NCBI RefSeq assembly: GCF_001517625.2
Contig: NZ_LN999827.1
Location: forward strand, 81,348 to 145,347
Direction of reading: 5' to 3'
Length of the DNA: 64,000 bases
Source: Clostridium sp. AT4
GTDB lineage: Bacteria > Bacillota > Clostridia > Lachnospirales > Lachnospiraceae
Part shown: positions 8,485-17,142 of the stretch, one piece after another
Numbering within the stretch: position 1 is the stretch's first letter
How the letters are laid out: each line of letters begins with the position of its first letter
The notes under the pieces: model-generated
The model's input: the letters and a program-made list of their open reading frames with translations, nothing else
Databases searched by the model: none
Told to the model about the DNA's origin: nothing
Position numbers and translations under genes: made by a program

Positions 8485-9616
8485 TTATGTTGTATAAAAA
8501 TCCACCAGAGCTTCTACTGTTTGAATTCCATTGATCTGTGGAATAGCTGTTTCCATTATGTCTTTACCAAAAGACCCGTCTTTCTGAAAATATTCTTTGC
8601 CAGTCATACGGAAATACCAATCCAGCACATAGTCTATGGTCGGAGTCTCTACCCCCACAAACTGTGAGAGTGCTTTGATAATACACACTCCATTGGGAAT
8701 ATCCTCTGTATAAAAACGCGAAGAGAAATCAGGAATAAAACCATGTCCCCCCCCCCCCTCGTACCTTTTTCATAGGAAGAAGCAACGCATTATATGATGG
8801 AATCTCATGGAACTTTCGTGTCAGATCCTTTGGTGTTGGTGATTCATAATACTTTTGAATAGACTCTACCTCAGTAAGATCGATAGGAAGCTTTTCACAT
8901 ACTTCCATCATCTCATCGCTGAATCTGCAAAGAAATTCTGAACATTCATCGGTCCATGACTGGTAATAATAAATCTGTTCTGGAAACATCTGCCCTTTCT
9001 TATAATTATCTAAATATACAACAGAACCACTTGTATGAAGAAGAGGATTTCCTGGAAGAAGTGTTGCAGCCATGTAATTTTTAAGACGGACACACTTCAT
9101 TAAGAGCATATCCTCCAGCATATCTGCTACTTCATCTGTTCTATCATGGGGTAGAGCTGCCACTAGTATTTTATTTTTTTTTGACATCAGACCGGCAATT
9201 TTTCCCGGTTCTTTTGTTCTTGCAACGTAAGGCACTTTCTGAAGTCCAAATACAGTCATGCCTTTTTGTATAAGTTCGCTACAATAAAGTTCTGCCCCAC
9301 CATAGCCTGGGAAAAAACCAAGTGCTGCTTTTTTCTTAACAAACGGCATCATTTTCTGAATGAATGTCTTTCTTAAATTAGACGGTAATGTACATAAAAT
9401 TATATCTGCATCAGAAATCGCATATTTTATATCATATGTGGCTATAATTTCTCCCGACGAAAACGTAATTCCTTTCTCATCATCTGCCACTGTGATCCGT
9501 TCTCCAAACAACTCTGACTTTGATGTATAAATTTTCACATGATACCATTTTATACGTGAAATTTCCCCAGCAAGGCACATTCCAATATTTCCCCCGCCAA
9601 TTATTGTTACATTCAT
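8485..9616 (-). CDS. octopine/opine-type dehydrogenase, frameshifted at a G12 tract (phase-variable candidate)
   Basis: NAD(P)-dependent enzymes of this family reductively condense an amino acid with a 2-keto acid. The N-terminal Rossmann domain starts MNVTIIGGGNIGMCLAGEI. The present frame stops at 8729, a few codons after RGGGG at the G-run 8747-8758. Deleting one G lets it continue for about 90 residues, ending at 8485, and this tail is a typical family C terminus (IPDFSSRFYTEDIPNGVCII, GVETPTIDYVLDWY). The N-terminal piece alone is 295 residues and lacks most of that domain. With 12 G the gene is off; 11 or 14 G would turn it on. Start ATG at 9616. It lies between the aminotransferase and the fusion gene. 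Confidence 0.85.
8747..8758 (-). repeat. G12 homopolymer inside the opine dehydrogenase gene
   Basis: Twelve consecutive G on the coding strand, the longest homopolymer noticed in the window. It lies exactly where the reading frame breaks. Tract lengths of 3n+2 (11, 14) give a full-length product; 12 does not. Confidence 0.85.
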
Positions 9617-9680
9617 TCTTTTTCCTTTCTTATCCTTATATCAGAAAATTTCCATAGTCTGCGACACGCTTCATCCGTCT

Positions 9681-10757
9681 TCACTTTAAAATCCCACGCT
9701 TTTGCAGGTCATGAAGCGCCTGTATCAGTTTCTGGTTGTCTTCAAAAGTAAGACAGCCAATGTGACCTACACGGAAAACTTTATCAGCCAGTTCTCCTCC
9801 ATTTGGGCAAACCCAGATACCATATTCGTCTTTCAATACAGTGAAAATATCGTATGCCGAACAATTTCTTGTTGCCAAAGGTGTAACTGCATTAGATAGT
9901 GATTCAGAGCATATATCCACTGGAAGATCTTTGATCTTATTGCGAAAATCTGCTGCTAACGCAGCAATCCTCTTTAGTTCCTCTTTCACTCCGCCTTCCT
10001 GTTCAATCTCTTTTAATCTTGCATTTATCTGGAGCAGGATACCAACAGCTGGTGTAAACGGCGTCTGACCCCTTTCTCCATTTTTAAGGGCATTTTTAAG
10101 GTCAAAATACATGGATCTTACATTTCTGTTATTTACCCGTTCTACAGCTCTTGGTGAGAGAACGATCAGCGAAATTCCGGGAGGACACGCAAGTGCTTTT
10201 TGTGAGCCAGTGAGCATAATATCCACACCAAGCTCATCCATCTGGAATTCATCAGCTAAAAAAGAACTGATAGCATCCACTACCAGAAACATATTATTTT
10301 TCTTACAGAAATTGCTGATCATCCATGGATCATAATATACCCCCGTTGAAGTCTCATGAATGTTAACAAGAAATCCCGTATATCCTCGTCCAGAATATTC
10401 TCCTAGCATATCTTCTGTAAGTGTTTTTCCCATTTCTACTTTAATCTCTGTATATGGTATTCCATGAATCGCACAGATTTCTGCAAAACGCTGTCCAAAG
10501 CTTCCCCCATTTACCACAAGAACCTTATCATTCTCATCAAAAGCATTTATAACTGAAGCTTCCATAGAAGCTGTTCCTGACCCAGTTATAAAAACTACTC
10601 TTGCTGCTTCATCAGCACCGGCAAACTGCCGCACAAGTCTTTCATTCTCCAGCATAACAGCCGAAAACTCTGGCGTTCTAAAATAAGGAACATTTTCAGC
10701 CCCGATCAGTTTCACTTTTTCTGTGGACTGTACCGGGCCAACAGTAAAATTGATCAT
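9681..10757 (-). CDS. class V PLP aminotransferase (AEP-pyruvate / alanine-glyoxylate type)
   Basis: 358 residues from the chosen start. Fold-type I class V transaminase: [13 protein letters not shown] (phosphate-binding region, about residue 58), NIHETSTGV (134), VDAISSF with the PLP-ring Asp (161) and [12 protein letters not shown] with the Schiff-base Lys (187). The family includes 2-aminoethylphosphonate:pyruvate and alanine:glyoxylate transaminases; the exact substrate is not readable. In this cassette it could supply an amino compound to the opine dehydrogenase or to the cytidylyltransferase. ATG at 10757 is preferred because AGGTGA sits just upstream; in-frame ATG at 10775 and TTG at 10790 are alternatives. 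It lies 21 bases after licD. Confidence 0.85.
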   Translation of the reverse strand: MINFTVGPVQSTEKVKLIGAENVPYFRTPEFSAVMLENERLVRQFAGADEAARVVFITGSGTASMEASVINAFDENDKVLVVNGGSFGQRFAEICAIHGIPYTEIKVEMGKTLTEDMLGEYSGRGYTGFLVNIHETSTGVYYDPWMISNFCKKNNMFLVVDAISSFLADEFQMDELGVDIMLTGSQKALACPPGISLIVLSPRAVERVNNRNVRSMYFDLKNALKNGERGQTPFTPAVGILLQINARLKEIEQEGGVKEELKRIAALAADFRNKIKDLPVDICSESLSNAVTPLATRNCSAYDIFTVLKDEYGIWVCPNGGELADKVFRVGHIGCLTFEDNQKLIQALHDLQKRGILK

Positions 10758-10811
10758 TTTCTCACCTATTTTCATCAATATACCACCCAAATAATTAATA
10801 TACTTTTACGA

Positions 10812-11702
10812 TCATATTATCCGACCGGCATGTAACTTTTCTCTTACATTTTTACTATCCACATTAAAATTAAAGCTGGATACAGTGGCATGGGGATACC
10901 GTTTTTCCACCGGAGGAGGTGTCATATAGTCATAATAAAAGAATGTTAAAAAAGCATCATAATCCTTTGTCCCATAAAATTTATATCCTTCAAAATCATA
11001 TTCCGCACGCTCTAAAAACCAGCTTTTGGGTATTCCAAAATGATCTTTCCCATGATGATAATTCTTCATTGTATCAAAAAGCGGATATAATAAAGACCTC
11101 ACCCTGTTTGGAGTACTGTTACTGCTCTTTTTTGACATCTTATCAACCTGTTTATATACCCAGTCTACCGAGATCAGATCAAGACACTTATAACAGAGTT
11201 TTGACAGGCCTTTGGCATTTACTTTTCCTACCCGGGCATAGAGGATCTTTCGCAGAAAGAAGCACCAGATATTCTGAAGTATCATTCCGGATAAGCTTTC
11301 CGGGCAGTCATCCATTATAAAAATATCTACAAATACACCTGTCTTTCCTTTCATATGCTCCTGACCAGCACGGACAAAGGTTGTTCCTGTACGCCGCAGC
11401 TTCCCATGTTGCCATAGATACTCTGGGTCATTAAAATGATCCTGAAAATAACAGATAGAAGGATCAAGTTCATCTGCTACCTTACGGAATTTTTCATATT
11501 CCTCCCTGAGCATGGCAATATCAGCATCGTCATCCCAGGGGATATATCCCTTATGTCTGACAGCTCCCAGAAGTGTTCCATAAGAAATGCAATATTTGAT
11601 ATCATGCTTTCTGCATACCCGGTCCATTTCTTCCAGCATATCTAATTCTAACAGCTGTATGGTCCTGAATTCTTCTTGAGAAAGTTTTCTCGCTTTACTC
11701 AT
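10812..11702 (-). CDS. LicD-family phosphotransferase
   Basis: 296 residues, full length compared with the truncated paralogue at 4237-4896. The signature is GTLLGAVRHKGYIPWDDDADIAM, with the Asp cluster at residues 57-61 expected to bind metal in a nucleotidyltransferase-like fold. Family members move a phospho-alcohol (phosphocholine, phosphoethanolamine or phospho-ribitol-like) from CDP to cell-surface or glycoprotein sugars. As first gene of the cassette it would be made whether or not the downstream phase switch is on. Start ATG at 11702 has AGGGGA in front. There is no signal peptide, so it acts in the cytoplasm on precursors. Confidence 0.88.
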   Translation of the reverse strand: MSKARKLSQEEFRTIQLLELDMLEEMDRVCRKHDIKYCISYGTLLGAVRHKGYIPWDDDADIAMLREEYEKFRKVADELDPSICYFQDHFNDPEYLWQHGKLRRTGTTFVRAGQEHMKGKTGVFVDIFIMDDCPESLSGMILQNIWCFFLRKILYARVGKVNAKGLSKLCYKCLDLISVDWVYKQVDKMSKKSSNSTPNRVRSLLYPLFDTMKNYHHGKDHFGIPKSWFLERAEYDFEGYKFYGTKDYDAFLTFFYYDYMTPPPVEKRYPHATVSSFNFNVDSKNVREKLHAGRII

Positions 11703-11738
11703 TTTTTCCCCTATCTTATGTAATTAAGCCCGCAATAG

Positions 11739-11768
11739 ATAATATAATATCATCTGCTGCAGGCTCAA
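11739..11768 (-). promoter_or_regulatory. candidate sigma-A promoter of the licD-aminotransferase-dehydrogenase cassette
   Basis: On the minus strand, TTGAGC (11768-11763) is followed at 16 or 18 bases by TATATT or TATTAT. It is about 40 bases upstream of the licD start codon and is the only promoter-like pair seen before a run of seven co-directional genes. Confidence 0.45.
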
Positions 11769-11798
11769 TCTATTATTTATTCTTTTTAAACTACAGTC

Positions 11799-13586
11799 TT
11801 AATATTTATCATTATCATTGTAAGAAATCATGGATGGCTGTTCTGATACATCCATGTTTTTCCTGGCTGGCTGTGCTGTCTGTGATACAGGATCTGCAGA
11901 ACCATCCTTTAATGTGAATTTGCCTACCAATTCCTTTAAAAGCTGTGCCTGGCTGGAAAGTTCCTCACTGGCTGCAGCACTTTCTTCTGCAGTTGCAGAG
12001 TTGCTCTGTACAACGCTGGAAATCTGGCTGATTCCTTCATTTACCTGTTTTACTGAAACTGCCTGTGACTCGCTGGCAGAAGATATCTCCTCAATGGTCT
12101 GTGCAACCCCCTGAACGCCTTCTGTCAGTTGCTGCAATGCCTGGGCTGTTTCATTTGCGATCTTAGTACCACGGCCAACTGCATGGAGAGATCCTTCAAT
12201 AAGGGCAGAAGTGTTCTTTGATGCCTCTGCTGATTTTCCTGCCAGGTTGCGGACCTCGTCAGCTACTACTGCAAAGCCTTTTCCTGCTGCGCCTGCACGA
12301 GCTGCCTCTACTGCCGCATTCAAAGCAAGTATATTTGTCTGAAATGCAATATCTTCAATTGTCTTAATGATCTTGCCGATCTCACTGGAGCTATTGCTGA
12401 TATCAGTCATTGCTGAAAGCATTTCCTGCATACGCTGGCTGCTTTCCCCAGCCTGCTCTCTTACATTATCAGCCATATCACTGGCTGACTTTGCATTCTC
12501 GGCATTCTTTTCAACATTATTGGAAATTTCATTAATGGTCGCCGCCAGTTCTTCTACGGAAGAAGCCTGCTCGGTAGCACCCTGGGATAATGCCTGTGCT
12601 CCGGAGGATACCTGATCGGAACCTGCTGCCACCTGATCAGCTGACTGAGTAACACTCGAAAGCGTACTGCTTAAATTATCTCTCAGAAGAACCATAGCGT
12701 TATAAATCTCAACATAGCTTCCTACATAATCCTTTGACATAGAAGAATAAACATTAAAGTTTCCGCGACTCATCTCTGTAAGGATATTTGTCTCATCTGC
12801 CACTACCGCTTTCAGGAACGCTACTACAGACCGCAAATCATCGGAAAGATTTCCAAGTTCATCTTCTGCCTTGTACTCGATATCAATATCCATATTACCG
12901 CGTCTCATTTTTTCCATAGCTTCCTGTAACTGTTTTACCGGCTCTACTACGGAACGTATCAGGATCGTTGCCATAATAATTGTAAGGATCAGGGCAGCGA
13001 TAACAATTATGATCCCTACAATAAACAGGGTGCTTCTGGTCTGCATGGAAGAATTGAATTCCTGTTCAGAATCGGCATTTACCTGGCTACTAAACTGATC
13101 CAGCGTCTGTGTCAGGGTATCCACTGCCGGCTTGTACTCATTGATAAGTGTTGTCTGTGCCTGTGTTCGTGCATAATCTGCCCCGATTTTCAGCTGATCC
13201 TCTATCTTATTCTGAATAGTTAAAGCATCCTGAAGCTGTGACTGGAACTGATTTACCAGTGTCATATCTCCCTTATAATGTTCGGTAAACCAATCTGTGT
13301 CATCCTGAAGCTTAGAAGCATACTCATCTGCACTTGCAAGATATTGTTTTGTATTTGTGGCATCGTTGTCGATGGTAGCCATCAGCATATTCTGGATCGC
13401 TGTTTCCATATTGATCTTTACCTGGTTTACATGTACGATCGCTTCATGGCTGTTTTTATAGAACTGGTTATAATGTACACTGATGTTGAACATTCCATAA
13501 AACAGTGCGCCAACTGTTATAAAAAAGCAGACAACTACTACTCCAAAAGCAATCGTGATCTTTTGCTTCATCGTACGGTTTTTCAT
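11799..13586 (-). CDS. methyl-accepting chemotaxis protein, transmembrane
   Basis: 595 residues with classical layout: TM1 at about 11-33, an extracytoplasmic helical sensor (34-185, four-helix-bundle type), TM2 at 186-211, HAMP at about 212-265 and a cytoplasmic coiled-coil with the hairpin tip [20 protein letters not shown] and [20 protein letters not shown]. It feeds ligand signals to CheA/CheW. Gln/Glu/Ala/Ser-rich flanks of the tip provide methylation sites for CheR and CheB, encoded nearby. Start ATG at 13586 follows GAGAGGGAAGG. The gene is separated by 62 bases from the EAL gene and a weak sigma-28-like site overlaps that gene's stop. Confidence 0.93.
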   Translation of the reverse strand: MKNRTMKQKITIAFGVVVVCFFITVGALFYGMFNISVHYNQFYKNSHEAIVHVNQVKINMETAIQNMLMATIDNDATNTKQYLASADEYASKLQDDTDWFTEHYKGDMTLVNQFQSQLQDALTIQNKIEDQLKIGADYARTQAQTTLINEYKPAVDTLTQTLDQFSSQVNADSEQEFNSSMQTRSTLFIVGIIIVIAALILTIIMATILIRSVVEPVKQLQEAMEKMRRGNMDIDIEYKAEDELGNLSDDLRSVVAFLKAVVADETNILTEMSRGNFNVYSSMSKDYVGSYVEIYNAMVLLRDNLSSTLSSVTQSADQVAAGSDQVSSGAQALSQGATEQASSVEELAATINEISNNVEKNAENAKSASDMADNVREQAGESSQRMQEMLSAMTDISNSSSEIGKIIKTIEDIAFQTNILALNAAVEAARAGAAGKGFAVVADEVRNLAGKSAEASKNTSALIEGSLHAVGRGTKIANETAQALQQLTEGVQGVAQTIEEISSASESQAVSVKQVNEGISQISSVVQSNSATAEESAAASEELSSQAQLLKELVGKFTLKDGSADPVSQTAQPARKNMDVSEQPSMISYNDNDKY

Positions 13587-13648
13587 GTTCCTTCCCTCTC
13601 TTTGTTATTTCTTTCGTGGAATATTGTGGAATTTAATCCCTATTTTTA

Positions 13649-14503
13649 TTATTCGGCAAGTACAGGAAAATCATAAGGGATGTTTGATTTTTTCATTTTT
13701 CTTTTCTGCGGTTCATTTTTCCCTTTTTCTTCCGGTGTTTCTTTCATTTCTGCAGATCCTTTTTTATTATGCGCATCTATAAATGCACAAAACTCTTTAA
13801 ATGACACAGGCTTTGAGATCAGATAACCCTGAAGAAAATCACAGCCCATATCCGAAAGTTCTTTCGCCTGGAGCTGGTTTTCTATCCCCTCGGCCGTGAT
13901 CTGGATCCCATATTTGTGCAAAAAATATATGATCTCCGAAATAAGATCTTTTGAAAAACTCGTTGTATCTATAGCCCAGACAACTGCCTTGTCTATTTTC
14001 AACACAGAAAACGGCATCTGCATAAGCCGCAGGAGATTTGACTCTTCTTTTCCAAAATCATCAATAGCTACGTGGCATCCTCTTTTCATCAGTTTTTCTG
14101 CCAGCTTAATGACCTGCTGCATATCCTGTATTTGATTACTTTCTGTGATTTCAAAACATATAGCAGATTTATCTGATGTACATTCATCTAGTATGGCAAA
14201 GAGACCCCTTTCTGCTTCCACGCTGGAGCATGTGACCGAGGACAGATTTACATTTATTCTTTCAATGTTTCTTTTTTTCAGCTCTGGCAGCTGTTCTAAC
14301 ACTTTATTTAAAACCCACAGATCAAAACAGCTGACACAGCCCATTTCCTCTGCTTTGCGGATCACCTGTTCAATATTCTGATGGTGTCCGTCATCATACC
14401 GTAAAAGTGCTTCTGCAACATTCAACTTTTTTTTATTTAAATCGTAGATCGGCTGATAAAAAACCTTAAGATAAGGCAATGCATTTTCAAAATAGCTTTT
14501 CAT
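13649..14503 (-). CDS. EAL-domain cyclic-di-GMP phosphodiesterase
   Basis: 284 residues, consisting of an EAL domain only. Key residues are kept: EALLR (E31), NVNLSS (N86), FEITES (E118, E121), IDDFG (D148, D149), LKIDK (K172), TAEGIEN (E205) and LQGYLISKP (Q225). The loop after DDFG reads KEESNL instead of the common GTGYSSL, so activity is likely but not certain. It would degrade c-di-GMP to pGpG and so favour motility. The ATG at 14503 with GAGAGAAG upstream is preferred to an ATG that overlaps the previous gene. It is encoded 13 bases after the TagF-like gene and probably shares its promoter. Confidence 0.88.
   Translation of the reverse strand: MKSYFENALPYLKVFYQPIYDLNKKKLNVAEALLRYDDGHHQNIEQVIRKAEEMGCVSCFDLWVLNKVLEQLPELKKRNIERINVNLSSVTCSSVEAERGLFAILDECTSDKSAICFEITESNQIQDMQQVIKLAEKLMKRGCHVAIDDFGKEESNLLRLMQMPFSVLKIDKAVVWAIDTTSFSKDLISEIIYFLHKYGIQITAEGIENQLQAKELSDMGCDFLQGYLISKPVSFKEFCAFIDAHNKKGSAEMKETPEEKGKNEPQKRKMKKSNIPYDFPVLAE
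13650..13673 (-). promoter_or_regulatory. weak sigma-28-like site before the chemoreceptor gene
   Basis: GCCGAATA (13657-13650) preceded by TGAT with a 12-base gap. The -10 overlaps the end of the EAL gene and lies about 63 bases upstream of the chemoreceptor start. The -35 departs from TAAA. Confidence 0.3.
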
Positions 14504-14516
14504 GATTCTTCTCTCT

Positions 14517-16952
14517 TCATCCATTTGCAAGCTTGCTTTTTACATAGTCCTTGATCATTTCACCGCTGTGTCTATCATCTGGTACTGGCATATGGATCCG
14601 GTCACAGAGAGAAAGCCATTTGTCCAGCGTAAGGACTTCATTTTCCCCCTCTACATAATACAGATCTGTAGGAAGGATATCCTTACAAACTGCTACTGAC
14701 GGAGAATTCCATTCCTGATATTCCTGCTCTGTAAAACGGATATCACAGTTTTTTTCTCCTTCTGTAACTTTCCTAAATCTGCTGCCTAATACGGTCTTTT
14801 CTTCTTTCCGTTCCTTTCTCCAAACCACTGTTCCATCCAGACAAAGCTTTAAATAAGTTCCTGATCCCAGATCATCTGCGATCACTTCATTTTCGGATAC
14901 TGCATATAGCTGTATTTCGTTGCTGTCAATATATAAAAGCTCTTCTATTTTTCCCTCTTCTCTGGTTTCTTTCAGGATACATCCTGTTCTGGCATCGAAA
15001 AATACCAGCGTATCACCACAGACTGTAACTGAAGTGATTTCCCTCTCCTGGTCTGCAAAACTGCACCAGGATACTTTTCCTGTATCCGTGTTCAGGATCA
15101 GCCACCTCATTTTGTAAGTCTGCGGACATAAAATGTTTCTGCCTATGGAAACAGCCCCACCAAATACCCCCGGAATACCACGTACCCTATTCTTATCCGC
15201 CATTGTATAGGTCACATGTCCGGAAGTAAGATCTATGCAAAGGATGCTGTTATACCATGCTGGCATACAATATAGTACATTACCTCGCTGAAAGCCTTTC
15301 AGGAATAACGGCTGTTCTATAAAATGCTCTGCATCACGGATCTGTATGGATTCAAACTGATCCCTATCTATATGGTATATGGCCAAGTTTCTGGCAAAAT
15401 ATGGGATAAGATACAGTCTGTCTTCTACCCGTACAACAGAACGGAACAGATCTCCCTTAAATGCCAATTCTCCCGGAATCTTTCCTATGCAGGAAAGTCT
15501 GTCCATTTGTTTATCATAATGAAACAGCAGGTTTACTTTTCCGTGAACAAACCACACTTCTTTTTCATCTTCCCAAAAAGCTCCCGGCCAGCATGGGATC
15601 TTATATTCTTTTTCTCTTACCAGGGAATCCTGATATAAAACCGGTTTTCCTGTTTCCCAGAACAACTGGGCTACAGAGCTGTAATCCCCGTAATAGCAGT
15701 CGCAGGAAGCAATGGCAAGATCAAGATCGTATCCGCGGTCCAGGATTCCCCAGCCTTCTTCTTCATAAGAAGCCAGAAGTTCTCTATATTTCTGTAAAAG
15801 CTGGGGCCGCATCACCTTCAGTGTCTGTTCATACAGAGGATGAGGTCGGAACCACAAAGCTAGATCTTTTCTGTTTCTAAAATATTGAAGTACCTCTTCT
15901 ATCTTCTGCATCATATCCGGCTGGTTCAGAAGTGCCCCTACAGACAGGCTGTAAAATACGGTCTTTTTCCTGGCTCCGTCAGGCCTGTAAAGACATTCCC
16001 TCCATTTCTCTGGAAGAGAACTGTCCTGTCTTTTCGTACTTCGGGCACGTTCAATCTTTGGTGATCCAAAGTTCTGCACTTTCTCTTCCCATTGCTCTGT
16101 TGGAACTCCTTTAAGTCCGGAACACAAAATATTGATAAACAGTTCTCTTTCCTGCTCTGTTGCTGTAACAATGCAGTCTGCATTAACAGCTCCCGGCTCA
16201 ATGACAAAGCCAGCACTTCCCGCCTGGCGTTTCGCAGATTCTACGTTTCCAGTACTTGCTGTAGTATAATAAGGAAGATATATCAGCTGGTCTGCATACT
16301 TTTTCAGCCTGCTGCTGTAAAAATCCGGGTGGACACTGGTCAATCTATTGTTCTGGTCATAGGGATTGTGGATAAACACCGCATCCGGTTTTTTATCTTC
16401 CAGGCGGAATGTGCGGTAATCTGTGACCGGAACATCTGGTGGATATTGATCTCCCTCGTAGTGCTCTACTGCCAGATTCCCTTCCTGGTCTTTATCAAAA
16501 TATGGGATCGGTACAACATAGGCATCACAATCCGGATCCTTATCTGCCGCTTTCCAGACGGTTTCCATAGAATCCCACATAGACATTTTATATGGAAGAA
16601 AGACAAAACAGAGACGGTCTGTTTCGATCTCGTTCTCTATATGATCATATAAGAGTTTCAATTCTTTCTTTATTTTTTTGTACAGCTTCGCCATCTGTTT
16701 TTTACTGTGAAGGTTCTGGCTCATGACATAGAGATCTTCACAGTACGTTTCCAGAAGCGGGACCAGGTCTGCCTTTCCTGTATTTTCCAGCTCTGTTCCC
16801 AACAAAAGGGCTGTTTCCTGAGATTGTGAAAGAGCATCGATCATCACTTCTTCTGTATTCTGACCGAATCCCATGAACACTCTTTCATTTGCCCGCATTA
16901 AGAGAGCCGCTGTCTGCAAAAGCCTTCTTTTTTCTTTTCTTTTAATCGCCAT
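14517..16952 (-). CDS. TagF/TagB-like CDP-glycerol phosphotransferase-type protein with beta-propeller-like C terminus
   Basis: 811 residues. Residues about 110-440 carry the marks of the poly(glycerol-phosphate) transferase family: FVFLPYKMSMWDS (117-128), LWFRPHP (366-372) and GDYSSVAQLFWETGKPVLY (422-440). The N-terminal 100 residues are helical. From about 450 to 740 the sequence repeats short beta patterns with turn motifs (CIDLTSGHVTYT, LNTDTGKVSWCS, FDARTGCILKET) like a PQQ/WD-type propeller. Family members add phospho-alcohol units from CDP donors to surface polymers; in C. difficile a relative takes part in phosphodiester-linked flagellin glycan synthesis. Location before an EAL gene and behind a sigma-28-like site supports a flagellar role, by inference. 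Start ATG at 16952. Confidence 0.7.
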   Translation of the reverse strand: MAIKRKEKRRLLQTAALLMRANERVFMGFGQNTEEVMIDALSQSQETALLLGTELENTGKADLVPLLETYCEDLYVMSQNLHSKKQMAKLYKKIKKELKLLYDHIENEIETDRLCFVFLPYKMSMWDSMETVWKAADKDPDCDAYVVPIPYFDKDQEGNLAVEHYEGDQYPPDVPVTDYRTFRLEDKKPDAVFIHNPYDQNNRLTSVHPDFYSSRLKKYADQLIYLPYYTTASTGNVESAKRQAGSAGFVIEPGAVNADCIVTATEQERELFINILCSGLKGVPTEQWEEKVQNFGSPKIERARSTKRQDSSLPEKWRECLYRPDGARKKTVFYSLSVGALLNQPDMMQKIEEVLQYFRNRKDLALWFRPHPLYEQTLKVMRPQLLQKYRELLASYEEEGWGILDRGYDLDLAIASCDCYYGDYSSVAQLFWETGKPVLYQDSLVREKEYKIPCWPGAFWEDEKEVWFVHGKVNLLFHYDKQMDRLSCIGKIPGELAFKGDLFRSVVRVEDRLYLIPYFARNLAIYHIDRDQFESIQIRDAEHFIEQPLFLKGFQRGNVLYCMPAWYNSILCIDLTSGHVTYTMADKNRVRGIPGVFGGAVSIGRNILCPQTYKMRWLILNTDTGKVSWCSFADQEREITSVTVCGDTLVFFDARTGCILKETREEGKIEELLYIDSNEIQLYAVSENEVIADDLGSGTYLKLCLDGTVVWRKERKEEKTVLGSRFRKVTEGEKNCDIRFTEQEYQEWNSPSVAVCKDILPTDLYYVEGENEVLTLDKWLSLCDRIHMPVPDDRHSGEMIKDYVKSKLANG

Positions 16953-16999
16953 TTTTACGGTTTCCTCCGAAAATGATCATATAGTTTGTTTCACACAGA

Positions 17000-17022
17000 T
17001 TATCGGCTTTTTATTGTTTTTA
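17000..17022 (-). promoter_or_regulatory. sigma-28-like promoter of the TagF-like/EAL genes
   Basis: GCCGATAA at 17007-17000 on the minus strand, with TAAA at 17022-17019 (11-base gap, or 12 if the A-run is shifted by one base). It lies about 50 bases before the TagF-like start and matches the late-gene sites found before flagellin and fliD. Confidence 0.55.
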
Positions 17023-17084
17023 ATAACTGCTTTATCAACTCACTGTTTCTTTTTTTGAAATCCCCTTATCCATTTTCAACCACT

Positions 17085-17092
17085 GCCGATAA
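17085..17092 (+). promoter_or_regulatory. sigma-28-type -10 box before cheA
   Basis: A perfect GCCGATAA lies 51 bases upstream of the cheA start. No TAAA is found at the 12-base distance used by the other sites, so the promoter is uncertain. Confidence 0.35.
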
Positions 17093-17142
17093 AGTTAAAA
17101 GAAATACTATTCTGATTATTATGAAAAAAGGCGGTGTACAAT

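Noticed and set aside
9174-9182. Run of nine T (A9 in the coding strand) inside the opine dehydrogenase gene
   Set aside because: The reading frame is continuous across it and encodes Lys-Lys-Asn; A-runs of this size are common in low-GC coding DNA.
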